Assembly (NCBI GenBank): GCA_024642665.1
Contig: JAHEAR010000006.1
Span: 107,559-150,121 of the forward strand
Reading direction: 5' to 3'
DNA length: 42,563 bases
Source of the DNA: Bacteroidota bacterium
GTDB taxonomy: Bacteria > Bacteroidota > Bacteroidia > Chitinophagales > Saprospiraceae
The notes below the pieces were generated by a model, which saw nothing but the letters and a program-made list of their open reading frames with translations, was not told the origin of the DNA and did no database searches. Both the position numbers and the translations under genes were made by a program. Positions 30,971 to 40,297 of this stretch are shown here, one piece after another (positions within the stretch are counted from its first letter, which is position 1; each line of letters begins with the position of its first letter).

Positions 30971-32926
30971 GTGGCAAAAGAAAAAACAGTTTCCAGGAAA
31001 AAAAGAGCACCAAATTCCATTTTTGGCATTCCTGTCAAGCGATTAGGACCTATCCTGGCCATGCTGGGAACACTGCTGTACTTGCAGACCACCTCCTTTG
31101 ATTATACGCAGGATGACGCTATTGTGATCAATGAGAATATGTTCACCACGGAGGGCTTCAAGGGCCTCCCGGGTTTATTCAAGTACGACACGTTTTATGG
31201 GTATTTTAAAGATCATTCCAAAACACGCCTGGTCAGCGGAGGCCGATACCGACCGCTCACACCGGCTATGTTTGCCATCGAGTATGCTATCGCCGGTGAT
31301 AATCCATGGCTAAGCCATTTCATCAGTGCCGCATGTTATGGTTTGCTGTGCTGGATCCTGTTTGGGTTTTTACTCGCCTTTCTTACGCCCCGACTTTCAT
31401 CAGAATCTGCTTTACAGGTCGCTTTATTTTCCACCCTCATTTTTGCCCTTCACCCAATTCACACAGAAGCCGTAGCCAATATCAAAGGACGTGATGAAAT
31501 CGTAGCCGCCATGGGTGCGATCGGCGGACTTTGGTTGATGCTAAGGAGCATGAACCATCCCAAGGCTTTTCTAATGCGCATCATGGCAGCCCTGGTTTTC
31601 TTTCTTGGTCTGCTTGCCAAAGAAAATATTATCACCATGCTTGCCGTAGCTCCACTCACACTGGCATGGGTACAAAAAGGCAAAAAAATAAATTGGATTG
31701 GCGGACTATGGCCGATTATCACAGCTTCCATTTTATTCTTACTGATCAGAGCTTCCGTCACCGGATTGAGTGCCGGGGAAACCCCAAAGGAGTTGATGAA
31801 CAATCCGTTTATCAAAGTTGTCAATGATACCTATATCCCATTCTCCACAGGAGAGAAGACAGCAACGATTGTATATACGATGGGCAAGTATGTCCAACTG
31901 CTACTTGTGCCCTATCCACTGACGCATGATTACTATCCACGCCATATTGAAATTCAAAACTGGGGCAAACCATTAGTGATTATTTCGTTCCTGTTTTGGC
32001 TGGGGCTTTTGTATGCCGTGATCAGCGGTTGGAAGAAAAGAACCTGGTGGGCCTACGGCATCCTGTTTTATGTCTGCACGATGTCTATCACGTCCAACAT
32101 TGTTTTTCCAATCGGAACAAATATGTCGGAGCGATTTGCTTTCCTTCCATCCATTGGTTTTGCATTGATTCTTGGTTATGCGATCTCCCTTGGTTTCAAC
32201 TCTTCGTATCGCAAATACATTAAAGCTGCCGGTATTGCTTTATTGGTGGTATTCGGCGTTTGGACGATTGTCAGAAGTACGGTATGGAAAGATAATCACA
32301 CCTTGTTTTCAAGCGATATCAAAACCTCCAAACGAAGTGCGAAACTACTCAATGCCATGGGTGGAGATTTAGTAACCCTTTCGGAACGGGAAAAAGATCC
32401 GGAGGCTAAAAAAGCTATGCTGACAGAAGCCCAATCCTACCTGAATCGCGCAATTGAGATTCACCCCAACTATAAACTAAGTTATTTGTTATTGGGAAAC
32501 AGCTATTTTCATCAGGGCAACTATGAGCAGGCGATTGTTTATTTCAGGCATGTGCTGAAACTGGATCCCAATTATAATGAAGGAAAGCGCAACCTGGGGA
32601 TTGCCCTTCGCGATCAGGGAAAGTTTATGGGGGAGAAAAATAACAATCTTACAGCGGCAATCACGTTATTACAAGAGGCTGTTCAATATCTGCCTGATGA
32701 TTACGAAACGTACCAACTATTAGGTGTCGCATTTGGCCAAAAAGGAGATTCTCAAAAGGCCATTGAATATTTCCGAAAGGAAATTAAGCTGGCTCCACAA
32801 AATGCCACAGCTCACTTCAATCTGGGAATTGCGTTGCAACATATTGGGGACATAGAAGGAGCGCAGGCAAGCTTCGAAAATGCTAAAGCACTGGACCCCA
32901 ACCTGCCCCAGTTTCAAAACCGGTAG
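30971..32926 (+). CDS. TMTC-like GT-C glycosyltransferase with C-terminal TPRs
   Basis: A 651-residue membrane protein. The N-terminal about 430 residues hold some ten hydrophobic helices; the first loop has FDYTQDDAIVINENMF, with the acidic pair expected of a GT-C catalytic loop, and there is FALHPIHTEAVANIKGRDEI, which strongly resembles the HP-x-HTEAVA-x2-x-GR signature of TMTC O-mannosyltransferases. The C-terminal 200 residues carry about four TPR units (AIEIHPNYKLSYLLLGNSYF, AIVYFRHVLKLDPNYNEGKR, AIEYFRKEIKLAPQNATAHF). It probably transfers a sugar from a lipid-linked donor to periplasmic proteins. The start is GTG. It is followed after 10 bases by the NagZ-fusion gene, so an operon is likely. 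Acceptor proteins are unknown. Confidence 0.85.
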   Translation: MAKEKTVSRKKRAPNSIFGIPVKRLGPILAMLGTLLYLQTTSFDYTQDDAIVINENMFTTEGFKGLPGLFKYDTFYGYFKDHSKTRLVSGGRYRPLTPAMFAIEYAIAGDNPWLSHFISAACYGLLCWILFGFLLAFLTPRLSSESALQVALFSTLIFALHPIHTEAVANIKGRDEIVAAMGAIGGLWLMLRSMNHPKAFLMRIMAALVFFLGLLAKENIITMLAVAPLTLAWVQKGKKINWIGGLWPIITASILFLLIRASVTGLSAGETPKELMNNPFIKVVNDTYIPFSTGEKTATIVYTMGKYVQLLLVPYPLTHDYYPRHIEIQNWGKPLVIISFLFWLGLLYAVISGWKKRTWWAYGILFYVCTMSITSNIVFPIGTNMSERFAFLPSIGFALILGYAISLGFNSSYRKYIKAAGIALLVVFGVWTIVRSTVWKDNHTLFSSDIKTSKRSAKLLNAMGGDLVTLSEREKDPEAKKAMLTEAQSYLNRAIEIHPNYKLSYLLLGNSYFHQGNYEQAIVYFRHVLKLDPNYNEGKRNLGIALRDQGKFMGEKNNNLTAAITLLQEAVQYLPDDYETYQLLGVAFGQKGDSQKAIEYFRKEIKLAPQNATAHFNLGIALQHIGDIEGAQASFENAKALDPNLPQFQNR

Positions 32927-32936
32927 TATCTGACTT

Positions 32937-35891
32937 ATGCAAAGAAATGGCAGACATATTATTATAACAAGCATTTGCATGCTCTTTGTGCTGCAAGGGT
33001 ATGGTCAGCAGACTAAATCATCAATGTGGGTAGATTCTGTCTTTGAATCCATGTCTTTCGAAGAGAAAATCGGTCAGCTGTTTATCATACGCGCTCACTC
33101 AGACCTGGGTGATGATCATGTAAAATCCGTTCTAAGTCAAATCAAAAAATATCATGTGGGCGGGCTTTGTTTTTTTCAGGGTACGCCGGATAAGCAAGCT
33201 GCGCTTACTGCTGAATACCAATCCAAAAGTGATATCCCATTGCTGGTGACCACCGATGCGGAATGGGGCATAGGCATGCGCTTTAAAGATGCTGGTTTGT
33301 CTTTTCCTCGGCAATTAATGCTGGGTGCTATTCAGGACAACAGAGATATTGAAATCATGGGGTATGCGATTGGCAAACAACTTCAAGCGCTTGGTGTGCA
33401 TGTTAATTTCGCTCCGGTTGCTGATATCAACATCAACCCGCTTAATCCCGTCATTGGTCCCAGATCTTTTGGGGAGGATCGGGAGAATGTCGCAGCCAAA
33501 TCGATTGCTTACATGAAAGGCATGCAAGCTGCCGGCATAAGTACTTCAGGAAAACACTTTCCGGGTCATGGGGATACAGACACAGATTCTCATTACGATC
33601 TGCCGGTCTTAAATTATTCTATGGATCGACTTCGTTCTACTGAATTATATCCATTTCAAAAACTAATCGATGCCGGCTTGGAAGGCATGATGGTGGCTCA
33701 CCTGCATGTGCCCGCGATAGATTCCACACCAAATATTTCCACGACACTAAGTCCTAAAGCGATAAATGAGTTGCTTAAAACTGAAATGGGTTTTAAGGGT
33801 CTCGTCTACACAGATGGTTTAGAGATGCATGGGGTCACCAAACATTTCAAATCGGATGAAGTAGCCGTGATGGCCATGGAAGCAGGTAATGATCTGTTAT
33901 TACTGCCGGAAGATATTGATTTAGCTTTTTCAGGATTGAAAGCTGCTTTTAAAAATAAAAAACTAGATATCAATCTGCTGAATACGACGGTTAAAAAAAT
34001 TCTTGCCGCCAAATACAAACTTGGTCTGGACTCTTTGGTAAAGCCTGATCCTGTCTATGCCAAAGAAATGGCATTCGATCCTTATGCTATCGGCATCAAA
34101 CATAAGCTCATCGAAGAAGCCATCACTGTTGCACAAAATAAACGAGCGTTGATTCCTATGGTCAACCTCATTGATCCCAAATTCGCAACGCTGGCCATAG
34201 GAAGCAAAACCAAAACACCTTTTCAGGACAGACTGGACCATTATGTAGACGCAGATCATTACAATACCAATCACCGTCTTGATGGCATAGATGAAAAAAC
34301 CCTGTTAAAGGATTTAAAAAAATATGATCGGGTGATTATTTCTCTTCATGATTTAAATACCAGTGTTGCGAAAAATTTTGGGCTGACAAACGAAGAGCTG
34401 AGTTTAATACAATTGATCAATCGTCAGAATGAAGTGATTCTGGTCGTCTTTGGCAGTCCGTACAGTCTTAAGTTTTTTGAAAACATTGATCATGTCATCA
34501 TGGCGTATGAAGACATGCCTGAGATTGAGGACATCACTGCGCAAGGGCTTGTCGGCGTGTTTGGTTTTAGTGGAAAATTACCAATTTCGGCAAGTAATAT
34601 TTACCCATTACACCATGGATTCTCTACGCCTTCACTCAAGCGGTTAGGATATAGTGTTCCTGAGCGGGTAGGTATGAGCTCAGACAGCCTCGACCTGATT
34701 GAAGACATTGCCAACTATATGATGAAAACTAAAGCTGCACCGGGATGTGAGGTTTTGATAGCAAGGGACGGTCGCATTATTTATGAGCGTGCTTTTGGTA
34801 AACATACCTATGATGGTAATGATACCGTTCGCGTAACAGATTTATATGATTTAGCTTCCGTCACAAAAGTGGCTGCTACGACGCTGACCGTCATGCGGCT
34901 TGATGAAGAAAATATTCTTTCCACCGATTACACGCTGGGTCACTATCTGCCGTGGCTCGTGGGCAGCAATAAAGAAGACATGGTACTCGAGAAAGTGATG
35001 GCGCACCATGCGGGTCTGCAATCATGGATTCCATTCTATGAAAGCACCGGGAAGATGGAAGATAATATGTGGATAGAATCCGAACCGGATCTCTATTGTT
35101 ATAGTCCTTCGTCTGATTTTTGTCTGGGTGTCGCTCAGGATATGTTTATGGATGATCGCTATCTGGATACGATACGAAAACAAATTATTGAAAGTGGCCT
35201 CAATGCGGATGGACGATATGTATATAGTGACCTGGGGTTTATCATGCTGGCTGAAATCATCAAGCGCGAAACAGGTGTTGCATTGGATGACTATGTAGAT
35301 AGTGTTTTTTATACCCCACTTGGATTAAAGCGAATAGGTTTTAATCCATTGCGCCATTTCAGTCCTGAGGAAATCGCACCGACGGAAGTGGACAACTATT
35401 TCAGGTGCCAGGAAATTCAGGGGTACGTACATGATATGTCATCGGCTATGTTGGGCGGCGTGAGTGGGCATGCTGGACTTTTTTCTGATGCCGAAGATCT
35501 GGCGGTGCTGTTTCAAATGCTTATGAATGGTGGCCAGTATGGTGGTAAACAATATATTGACAGCACTATTCTAAAGACCTATACAACACGCTATAAAAAA
35601 TCTACGCGTCGTGGAATTGGTTTTGATTTAAAAGAGCTGGATAGTTCGGGATCATTGCTGACCTCTTCGTTTGCTTCCGCGGGTACATATGGTCACACTG
35701 GATTTACCGGCATTTGTGTATGGAATGATCCTGAAACCAGATTGACCTATATCTTTCTGTCCAACCGGACCTATCCCACCATGAAAAACACCAAATTATT
35801 TACAGAAAAGATCAGGCAACAAATACATACCCGGGCTTATAAAGCCATCCAGGGCTATTACCATTACACTTCTGAGTTGGTACCCGGATGA
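32937..35891 (+). CDS. Fusion of GH3 beta-N-acetylhexosaminidase (NagZ-like) and serine hydrolase (beta-lactamase fold)
   Basis: A 984-residue exported two-domain protein. A signal peptide (IIITSICMLFVLQGYGQ) is followed by the glycoside hydrolase family 3 domain (about 30-360) with the NagZ His-Asp loop KHFPGHGDTDTDSH (about 205-218) and the nucleophile aspartate in YTDGLEMHG (about 293). A linker domain (about 390-560) resembles the GH3 C-terminal alpha/beta domain. The C-terminal part (about 575-970) is a class C beta-lactamase/D-Ala peptidase fold, with SxxK at S641-V-T-K644, YSD at 763-765 and HTG at 920-922. This fusion is known in Bacteroidota. It suggests combined cleavage of GlcNAc-MurNAc and of peptide bonds in peptidoglycan fragments in the periplasm. 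It overlaps the next gene by 4 bases. Confidence 0.93.
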   Translation: MQRNGRHIIITSICMLFVLQGYGQQTKSSMWVDSVFESMSFEEKIGQLFIIRAHSDLGDDHVKSVLSQIKKYHVGGLCFFQGTPDKQAALTAEYQSKSDIPLLVTTDAEWGIGMRFKDAGLSFPRQLMLGAIQDNRDIEIMGYAIGKQLQALGVHVNFAPVADININPLNPVIGPRSFGEDRENVAAKSIAYMKGMQAAGISTSGKHFPGHGDTDTDSHYDLPVLNYSMDRLRSTELYPFQKLIDAGLEGMMVAHLHVPAIDSTPNISTTLSPKAINELLKTEMGFKGLVYTDGLEMHGVTKHFKSDEVAVMAMEAGNDLLLLPEDIDLAFSGLKAAFKNKKLDINLLNTTVKKILAAKYKLGLDSLVKPDPVYAKEMAFDPYAIGIKHKLIEEAITVAQNKRALIPMVNLIDPKFATLAIGSKTKTPFQDRLDHYVDADHYNTNHRLDGIDEKTLLKDLKKYDRVIISLHDLNTSVAKNFGLTNEELSLIQLINRQNEVILVVFGSPYSLKFFENIDHVIMAYEDMPEIEDITAQGLVGVFGFSGKLPISASNIYPLHHGFSTPSLKRLGYSVPERVGMSSDSLDLIEDIANYMMKTKAAPGCEVLIARDGRIIYERAFGKHTYDGNDTVRVTDLYDLASVTKVAATTLTVMRLDEENILSTDYTLGHYLPWLVGSNKEDMVLEKVMAHHAGLQSWIPFYESTGKMEDNMWIESEPDLYCYSPSSDFCLGVAQDMFMDDRYLDTIRKQIIESGLNADGRYVYSDLGFIMLAEIIKRETGVALDDYVDSVFYTPLGLKRIGFNPLRHFSPEEIAPTEVDNYFRCQEIQGYVHDMSSAMLGGVSGHAGLFSDAEDLAVLFQMLMNGGQYGGKQYIDSTILKTYTTRYKKSTRRGIGFDLKELDSSGSLLTSSFASAGTYGHTGFTGICVWNDPETRLTYIFLSNRTYPTMKNTKLFTEKIRQQIHTRAYKAIQGYYHYTSELVPG

Positions 35892-37111
35892 GAATTTCCT
35901 ACACCATCCTAATCGCCTGGCGATACATTCTTGGCAAGAAAAGTTTTCAGGCCATTAATATCATCACCGGTATTTCCATGATCGGCATTGCGATCGGTGC
36001 TGCGGCATTACTTCTTATTCTTTCGGTGTTTAATGGCTTTGAAGATCTGCTCAAGGGACTATATAATTCAATCTATACAGATCTGAAAGTATATCCCAGA
36101 GAAGGAAAATACTTCAGCCCGAGTGAAGCTGACCTGGCCACCATTAAAAGCTGGCCGGAGATCGCTGATCTAAGTCTTACGTTGGAAGAAACAGCATTGA
36201 TCGAATACCAGGGAAGTCAGGACATCTGCACCTTAAAAGGGGTTGACGAAGCATTCAGGAAGGTAGCGGATATTGATAGCGTCACGTTGGATGGTGAATT
36301 CATACTCCAAAATGGAGAGGCTGAACTGGCCATTCTTGGTGCGGGCTTAGCTTCAAGACTTAATGTCAATCATCGCAATCCTTATGAATCCTTATCCGTT
36401 TATTTACCAAACAGGAATCAGCGTGGACCTTTAGATAAGGCTTTCAAAGTAAAATATGCCTACCCTACCGGACGATTTTCGATCAAACAGGATTATGACT
36501 ATCAATATGTGTTTGTATCCCTTGATTTTATTCGCGATTTGCTGGATAGTCCGGATGCTTCTTCCGGGATAGAAATCAAACTGGAACGAGGTGCAGATGC
36601 AAAACAAATAAAGGAAAAGCTTTTGGGTTTATTTACAACACCCGTTTATGTAAAAAACAAGGATGAGCAGAATGCAGCATTTTTTAAATTGATGAATATT
36701 GAAAAATGGATTTCATTTGCTGTGGTATCGCTGACCCTCATTATTGTATCCTTTAATCTTGTCAGTGCTCTTTGGATGATTGTTTTGGACAAACGAAAGG
36801 ATATTTCGATTCTTCAATCAATGGGATCCTCTCCAGCGGATGTGCGGAAAATATTTATGCGTTCCGGTTGGATGATCAGTTTTCTGGGCTTAGTAATTGG
36901 TATTGGTTTCGCGGTTGGGTTTTATGTATTGCAAAAGCAATTTGGCATTGTACCCATTCCGGAAGGATTTGTGGTGGACTCCTATCCTATTGAATTGCGT
37001 TGGGTAGATATCCTAATCGTGGGTGCCACTGTTTTTATTATCGGTAGTCTGGCCGCCTATTTACCGGCCCGAAAAGCTTCGCGAATAGCTGCTTATATTC
37101 GAAAGGAGTAA
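35888..37111 (+). CDS. LolC/LolE-type ABC transporter permease (FtsX family)
   Basis: A 407-residue inner-membrane permease. One hydrophobic helix near the N-terminus (ITGISMIGIAIGAAALLLIL, about 25-50) is followed by a large periplasmic MacB-like domain (about 50-270), then three helices (VVSLTLIIVSFNLVSALWMI; GWMISFLGLVIGIGFAVGFY; ILIVGATVFIIGSLAAYLPA) with the FtsX motif DKRKDISILQSMGSS between. The family moves lipoproteins from the inner membrane to LolA, or helps with related envelope work. No ATPase (LolD) gene is adjacent, so the partner must be encoded elsewhere. Its ATG overlaps the stop of the NagZ-fusion gene (ATGA), making it the last gene of the 30971-37111 unit. Confidence 0.92.
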   Translation: MRISYTILIAWRYILGKKSFQAINIITGISMIGIAIGAAALLLILSVFNGFEDLLKGLYNSIYTDLKVYPREGKYFSPSEADLATIKSWPEIADLSLTLEETALIEYQGSQDICTLKGVDEAFRKVADIDSVTLDGEFILQNGEAELAILGAGLASRLNVNHRNPYESLSVYLPNRNQRGPLDKAFKVKYAYPTGRFSIKQDYDYQYVFVSLDFIRDLLDSPDASSGIEIKLERGADAKQIKEKLLGLFTTPVYVKNKDEQNAAFFKLMNIEKWISFAVVSLTLIIVSFNLVSALWMIVLDKRKDISILQSMGSSPADVRKIFMRSGWMISFLGLVIGIGFAVGFYVLQKQFGIVPIPEGFVVDSYPIELRWVDILIVGATVFIIGSLAAYLPARKASRIAAYIRKE

Positions 37112-37216
37112 GAAGATTCTTTGTGTTATTCACTGCTAAGTGCAATTAAACAGGTAATAAGATCTAATTAGTAAGTTTACATTAATTATCAGCTTTACTA
37201 ACTAGAAAATCAGGTA

Positions 37217-37948
37217 ATGAATATCGGTCGATTCCTTTTTCTTTTTATTGCACTCATTTTCACAACATCTTCAAAAGCACAAGAGGCTCAGAATGGATTT
37301 GGGATTATTGTCGGAGCGAATTACAGTGATGTCAACTATGGTAGTGAGTTTTTAGACCAATACCTTCCTCTTGGGGACTATGAAAGTTTTTCGAGCAGTG
37401 GTGAGGGTTTCTATGCATATGATGTGGGCTTACAATACAGTCGGGTGATTTCCAATAAATTCTCAACCTCTCTGGGTCTTATATACTCCGTACTGAATTA
37501 TAAAATTGATGGAGAAGTTTCAAACCTCAAACCTGAGGTAATGCGACCACCAAGTTCATTAATTCCGGTAAGCGTCGATGGTGTTGTCAAATATTCATTT
37601 ATGAATTTTCAGCTTGGGCTGAATTACTCTTTTAATCAAACGGCCAGCAATGGACTTTTTATAACTGCTACGCTCAATAGTATGTTACCCTTGAATACCA
37701 ATTGGTATTTGAATGTCATCAACGAAGATCAAAGTGAGCAGACAGACAAAGACATTACAGGCATGGAGCAGCCGGATTATAAGACGCTCTGGTTTATAGG
37801 ATTGGGCATCGGGTACCATATCCGTCTGGGAGAAAACCTTAGCTTGACGCCTGCAGCAAGCATGAAATACGGACTCAATCCTTTAGTCGAGGGCACTCTT
37901 GAGCCTACAGTAATTAATCTTGAAGTGACTATTACCCGATGGTTCTAA
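37217..37948 (+). CDS. Outer-membrane beta-barrel protein (PorT-like)
   Basis: A 243-residue exported protein. The signal peptide is MNIGRFLFLFIALIFTTSSKAQ, ending in the usual Bacteroidota S-K-A-Q. The rest has alternating hydrophobic/polar beta-strands (FGIIVGANYSDVNYG, YDVGLQYSRVISNKFSTSLG, YSFMNFQLGLNYSF, WFIGLGIGYHIRLGENLSLT) and ends in VTITRWF, a terminal aromatic typical of outer-membrane barrels. The family matches the small PorT/OMP_b-brl_2-type barrels of this phylum; function is unspecified. A -7-like TAAGTTTA lies near 37171. It precedes the T9SS-sorted protease on the same strand, about 150 bases apart, separated by an inverted repeat. Confidence 0.85.
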   Translation: MNIGRFLFLFIALIFTTSSKAQEAQNGFGIIVGANYSDVNYGSEFLDQYLPLGDYESFSSSGEGFYAYDVGLQYSRVISNKFSTSLGLIYSVLNYKIDGEVSNLKPEVMRPPSSLIPVSVDGVVKYSFMNFQLGLNYSFNQTASNGLFITATLNSMLPLNTNWYLNVINEDQSEQTDKDITGMEQPDYKTLWFIGLGIGYHIRLGENLSLTPAASMKYGLNPLVEGTLEPTVINLEVTITRWF

Positions 37949-37997
37949 TGGAACATTTCACGCTGTCATCTTCTGTCCTTTAGGCAATAATTAACAA

Positions 37998-38018
37998 TGT
38001 CCTGGCATGCCAAGGACA
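37998..38018. other. Near-perfect palindrome before the protease gene
   Basis: TGTCC-T-GGCATGCC-AA-GGACA: the central 8 bases are a perfect palindrome and the flanks TGTCC/GGACA also pair, with a one-base asymmetry. It lies about 80 bases before the ATG at 38099. It could be an operator or leader hairpin; no T-run. Confidence 0.4.
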
Positions 38019-38098
38019 ATTTCAATTCTGCATTTCCCGGTCTGAATTGTATTTTCACGCCGCATTCTTGCAGTCATCCACCAGCAGACAATATCTAT

Positions 38099-39868
38099 AT
38101 GCCTAAGTATTTTCTTCTTCTCCTCTCCCTGATGATTATCCACTCTTCCTTTGGGCAAACTGATGCCCACTGGCAATCAAAAATATCACCATCGCTATGG
38201 GAGAATTCAATCCGAGGTAAAGCGCTTTCCTTCCTTGTTGTATTAGAGCAACAATCAGATCTCTCAGATGCGCAATGGCTCCGAACAAAAAAAGACAAAG
38301 CAGAATTTGTTTTTCAATCACTTACACAAACCGCATCAGAAACGCAACGTAACATCAGCCGTGTACTCGATGAGAACAATATATCCTACCGACCACTCTA
38401 TATCATCAATGCGATACGTGTACACGGCAACAAAGATTTGATTCAGTCACTGGCGCAACGTTCAGAAGTGGCACAAATCTTAAATGATGAAAATATAATC
38501 AGTGAAGAACCTATTGAAACTGCAGCGGATGGCATGTCTGATAGAAGCGTTATCGAATGGGGCATAGAAATGATCCATGCGGATGATGTCTGGGCAATGG
38601 GTTTCCGAGGACAAGGTGTGACCGTCGGTGGAGAAGATACCGGCTATGATTGGACACATCCTGCGCTCATCCAACAATACCGTGGGTATGATGCTGTCTC
38701 AGATACAGCAGATCATAATTACAACTGGCATGATGCAATTCATGATTATAATCCTGCTAATGCAGACTCAAATAATCTCTGTGGAATCGATCTGCTTGAG
38801 CCTTGTGATGACTTTGGCCATGGCACGCATACCATGGGAACGATGATTGGATTGGATGGAGACAATGAGATCGGTGTCGCACCCGAAGCTGATTGGTGCG
38901 GATGCCGAAATATGGAACGCGGATGGGGAACATTGTTTTCCTACATCGAATGTTTCGAGTGGTTTTTAGCACCTACAGATTTGAATAATGAAAACCCGGA
39001 TCCATCGCGCGCTCCTCATGTCATCAATAATTCATGGACGTGCCCACTTGCAGAAGGATGCGATAGTTCCAACTTTGAGATTATGAATATGGTGGTCAAT
39101 AATCTCCGTGCTTCCGGAATTGTGGTGGTGGTTTCCGCCGGTAATGATGGACCGGGATGTAGTACTATTTCCAAACCGGCATCCATGTTTGAAGGTAGCT
39201 TTACAGTAGGTGCTACAGCGAGCAATGATACCATTGCAGGATTCAGTAGTAGAGGACATGTTACGGCGGATAGTAGTTTTCGGATCAAGCCTAATATCTG
39301 TGCACCCGGTGTTAGTGTTCGTTCGGCAAGACCGGGTGGTGCTTATGGCAACTCTTCCGGCACTAGTATGGCGGGACCGCATGTGGCGGGTGTTGTGGCA
39401 TTAATGATTTCTGCCAATCCGGAGCTTGCCGGTCAGGTGGAGGTGATCGAAGATATCATTGAACACACAGCGATACCAAAAACTACTGATCAGGAATGTG
39501 GTGGCTTGCCGGGATTTTTCATTCCAAACAATACGTATGGCTATGGAAGGATTGATGCACTCGCTGCTGTTGAAGCTGCCCTTGCCTTAATTGAAACAAG
39601 TACCGAAGAAGAATCTTTATCAACACTAGTCAAGGTATATCCAAATCCATTTTCCAATGAGTTGCTCATCGGATTAAATCAAGTCCGCGGAGAGGTGCAG
39701 TTCGAATTATATGATATGCAAGGGCGTGTTATGCATAAAGAAAAAATGAGTGGCGATTTTCAATCCTTACACCATATAAATATGTCAGATCAAATGCCGG
39801 GAATTTATTTTTACAGGATTTGTAATGAAGGAACTGTTCAGGCAGGCAAGTTGGCAAAAAAAGGTTGA
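38099..39868 (+). CDS. Subtilisin-like (S8) serine protease with T9SS sorting domain
   Basis: The true start is taken as the ATG at 38099 (MPKYFLLLLSLMIIHSSFGQ, a signal peptide), giving 589 residues; the frame runs 34 codons further upstream but that part is not signal-like. Residues 20-140 look like an inhibitor-I9-type propeptide. The catalytic triad is complete: Asp in VGGEDTGYDWTHP (about 179), His in FGHGTHTMGT (about 240) and Ser in SSGTSMAGPHVAG (about 422). The last 80 residues are a type IX secretion sorting domain (VKVYPNPFSNELLIGL, FELYDMQGRVMHKEKM, MPGIYFYRI). It should be secreted or surface-anchored, feeding on protein. An array of GGAGGCA heptamers begins directly after its stop. 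Confidence 0.95.
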   Translation: MPKYFLLLLSLMIIHSSFGQTDAHWQSKISPSLWENSIRGKALSFLVVLEQQSDLSDAQWLRTKKDKAEFVFQSLTQTASETQRNISRVLDENNISYRPLYIINAIRVHGNKDLIQSLAQRSEVAQILNDENIISEEPIETAADGMSDRSVIEWGIEMIHADDVWAMGFRGQGVTVGGEDTGYDWTHPALIQQYRGYDAVSDTADHNYNWHDAIHDYNPANADSNNLCGIDLLEPCDDFGHGTHTMGTMIGLDGDNEIGVAPEADWCGCRNMERGWGTLFSYIECFEWFLAPTDLNNENPDPSRAPHVINNSWTCPLAEGCDSSNFEIMNMVVNNLRASGIVVVVSAGNDGPGCSTISKPASMFEGSFTVGATASNDTIAGFSSRGHVTADSSFRIKPNICAPGVSVRSARPGGAYGNSSGTSMAGPHVAGVVALMISANPELAGQVEVIEDIIEHTAIPKTTDQECGGLPGFFIPNNTYGYGRIDALAAVEAALALIETSTEEESLSTLVKVYPNPFSNELLIGLNQVRGEVQFELYDMQGRVMHKEKMSGDFQSLHHINMSDQMPGIYFYRICNEGTVQAGKLAKKG

Positions 39869-39931
39869 GAAGGCAGGAGGCAGGAGGCAGGAGGCAGGAG
39901 GCAGGAGGCAGGAGGCAGGAGGCAGGAGGCA
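39869..39931 (+). repeat. GGAGGCA 7-base tandem array (9 units)
   Basis: Starts at the first base after the protease stop codon: gaaggca once, then ggaggca eight times with no mismatch. It is the most perfect array of the window, suggesting recent expansion. Its 63 bases translate in all frames to the same 7-residue repeat types. Confidence 0.95.
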
Positions 39932-40297
39932 AAATAAAAAATTACGATTTAGACATGGTAGGTGTGCAATGGTAATTTCCATTCTGCGCCTTTGCGTGAA
40001 ATTATTTCTATTGACTTAATTGAAATTTCTCCAGTCGCACGCGCAGAAAAATCATTGCTCTCGCTCTTATATACCTTATCGGAAACGAGACGCAAAACCT
40101 GAGAAGCGAATTTTTATCTTAAGAAAACAAGACACGTTAAACGCTAAACTCTCAACCTTCAACCAAAAGAGACGCGAGACTTTTCTATCCCTTATAAACA
40201 TATAAACATATAAGCCCTTTAACCACCTAACCTTTTAACTAAAATCCATTCCCTGGCCTTTAGTCTTACAACAAAGCTAAGGCCTTAAAATAAAAAA
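39932..40297. repeat. Gene-free stretch with degenerate 7-base words
   Basis: About 370 bases between convergent genes without any gene. From 40139 the sequence falls into degenerate 7-base units (aaacgct, aaactct, caacctt, caaccaa, aagagac, gcgagac, then later cctttaa, ccaccta, acctttt). The words AACCTT and AGAGAC also occur before tetR (16338-16443). At 40195-40212 ATAAACAT is repeated. The segment 39980-40010 contains a GCGCCTT-TGCGTGA pair, again 7-base words. Confidence 0.55.

Noticed and set aside
32937-35891. Beta-lactam resistance gene
   Set aside because: The C-terminal domain has the class C fold motifs but is fused to a NagZ-like domain, a known Bacteroidota wall-turnover architecture; no evidence for antibiotic hydrolysis.
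37997-38098. Upstream extension of the protease frame
   Set aside because: The 34 extra residues are not signal-like and include the palindrome at 37998-38018; the signal peptide begins at the ATG at 38099.
16223-40236. CRISPR array
   Set aside because: Units are only 7 bases with no spacers and no cas genes nearby.
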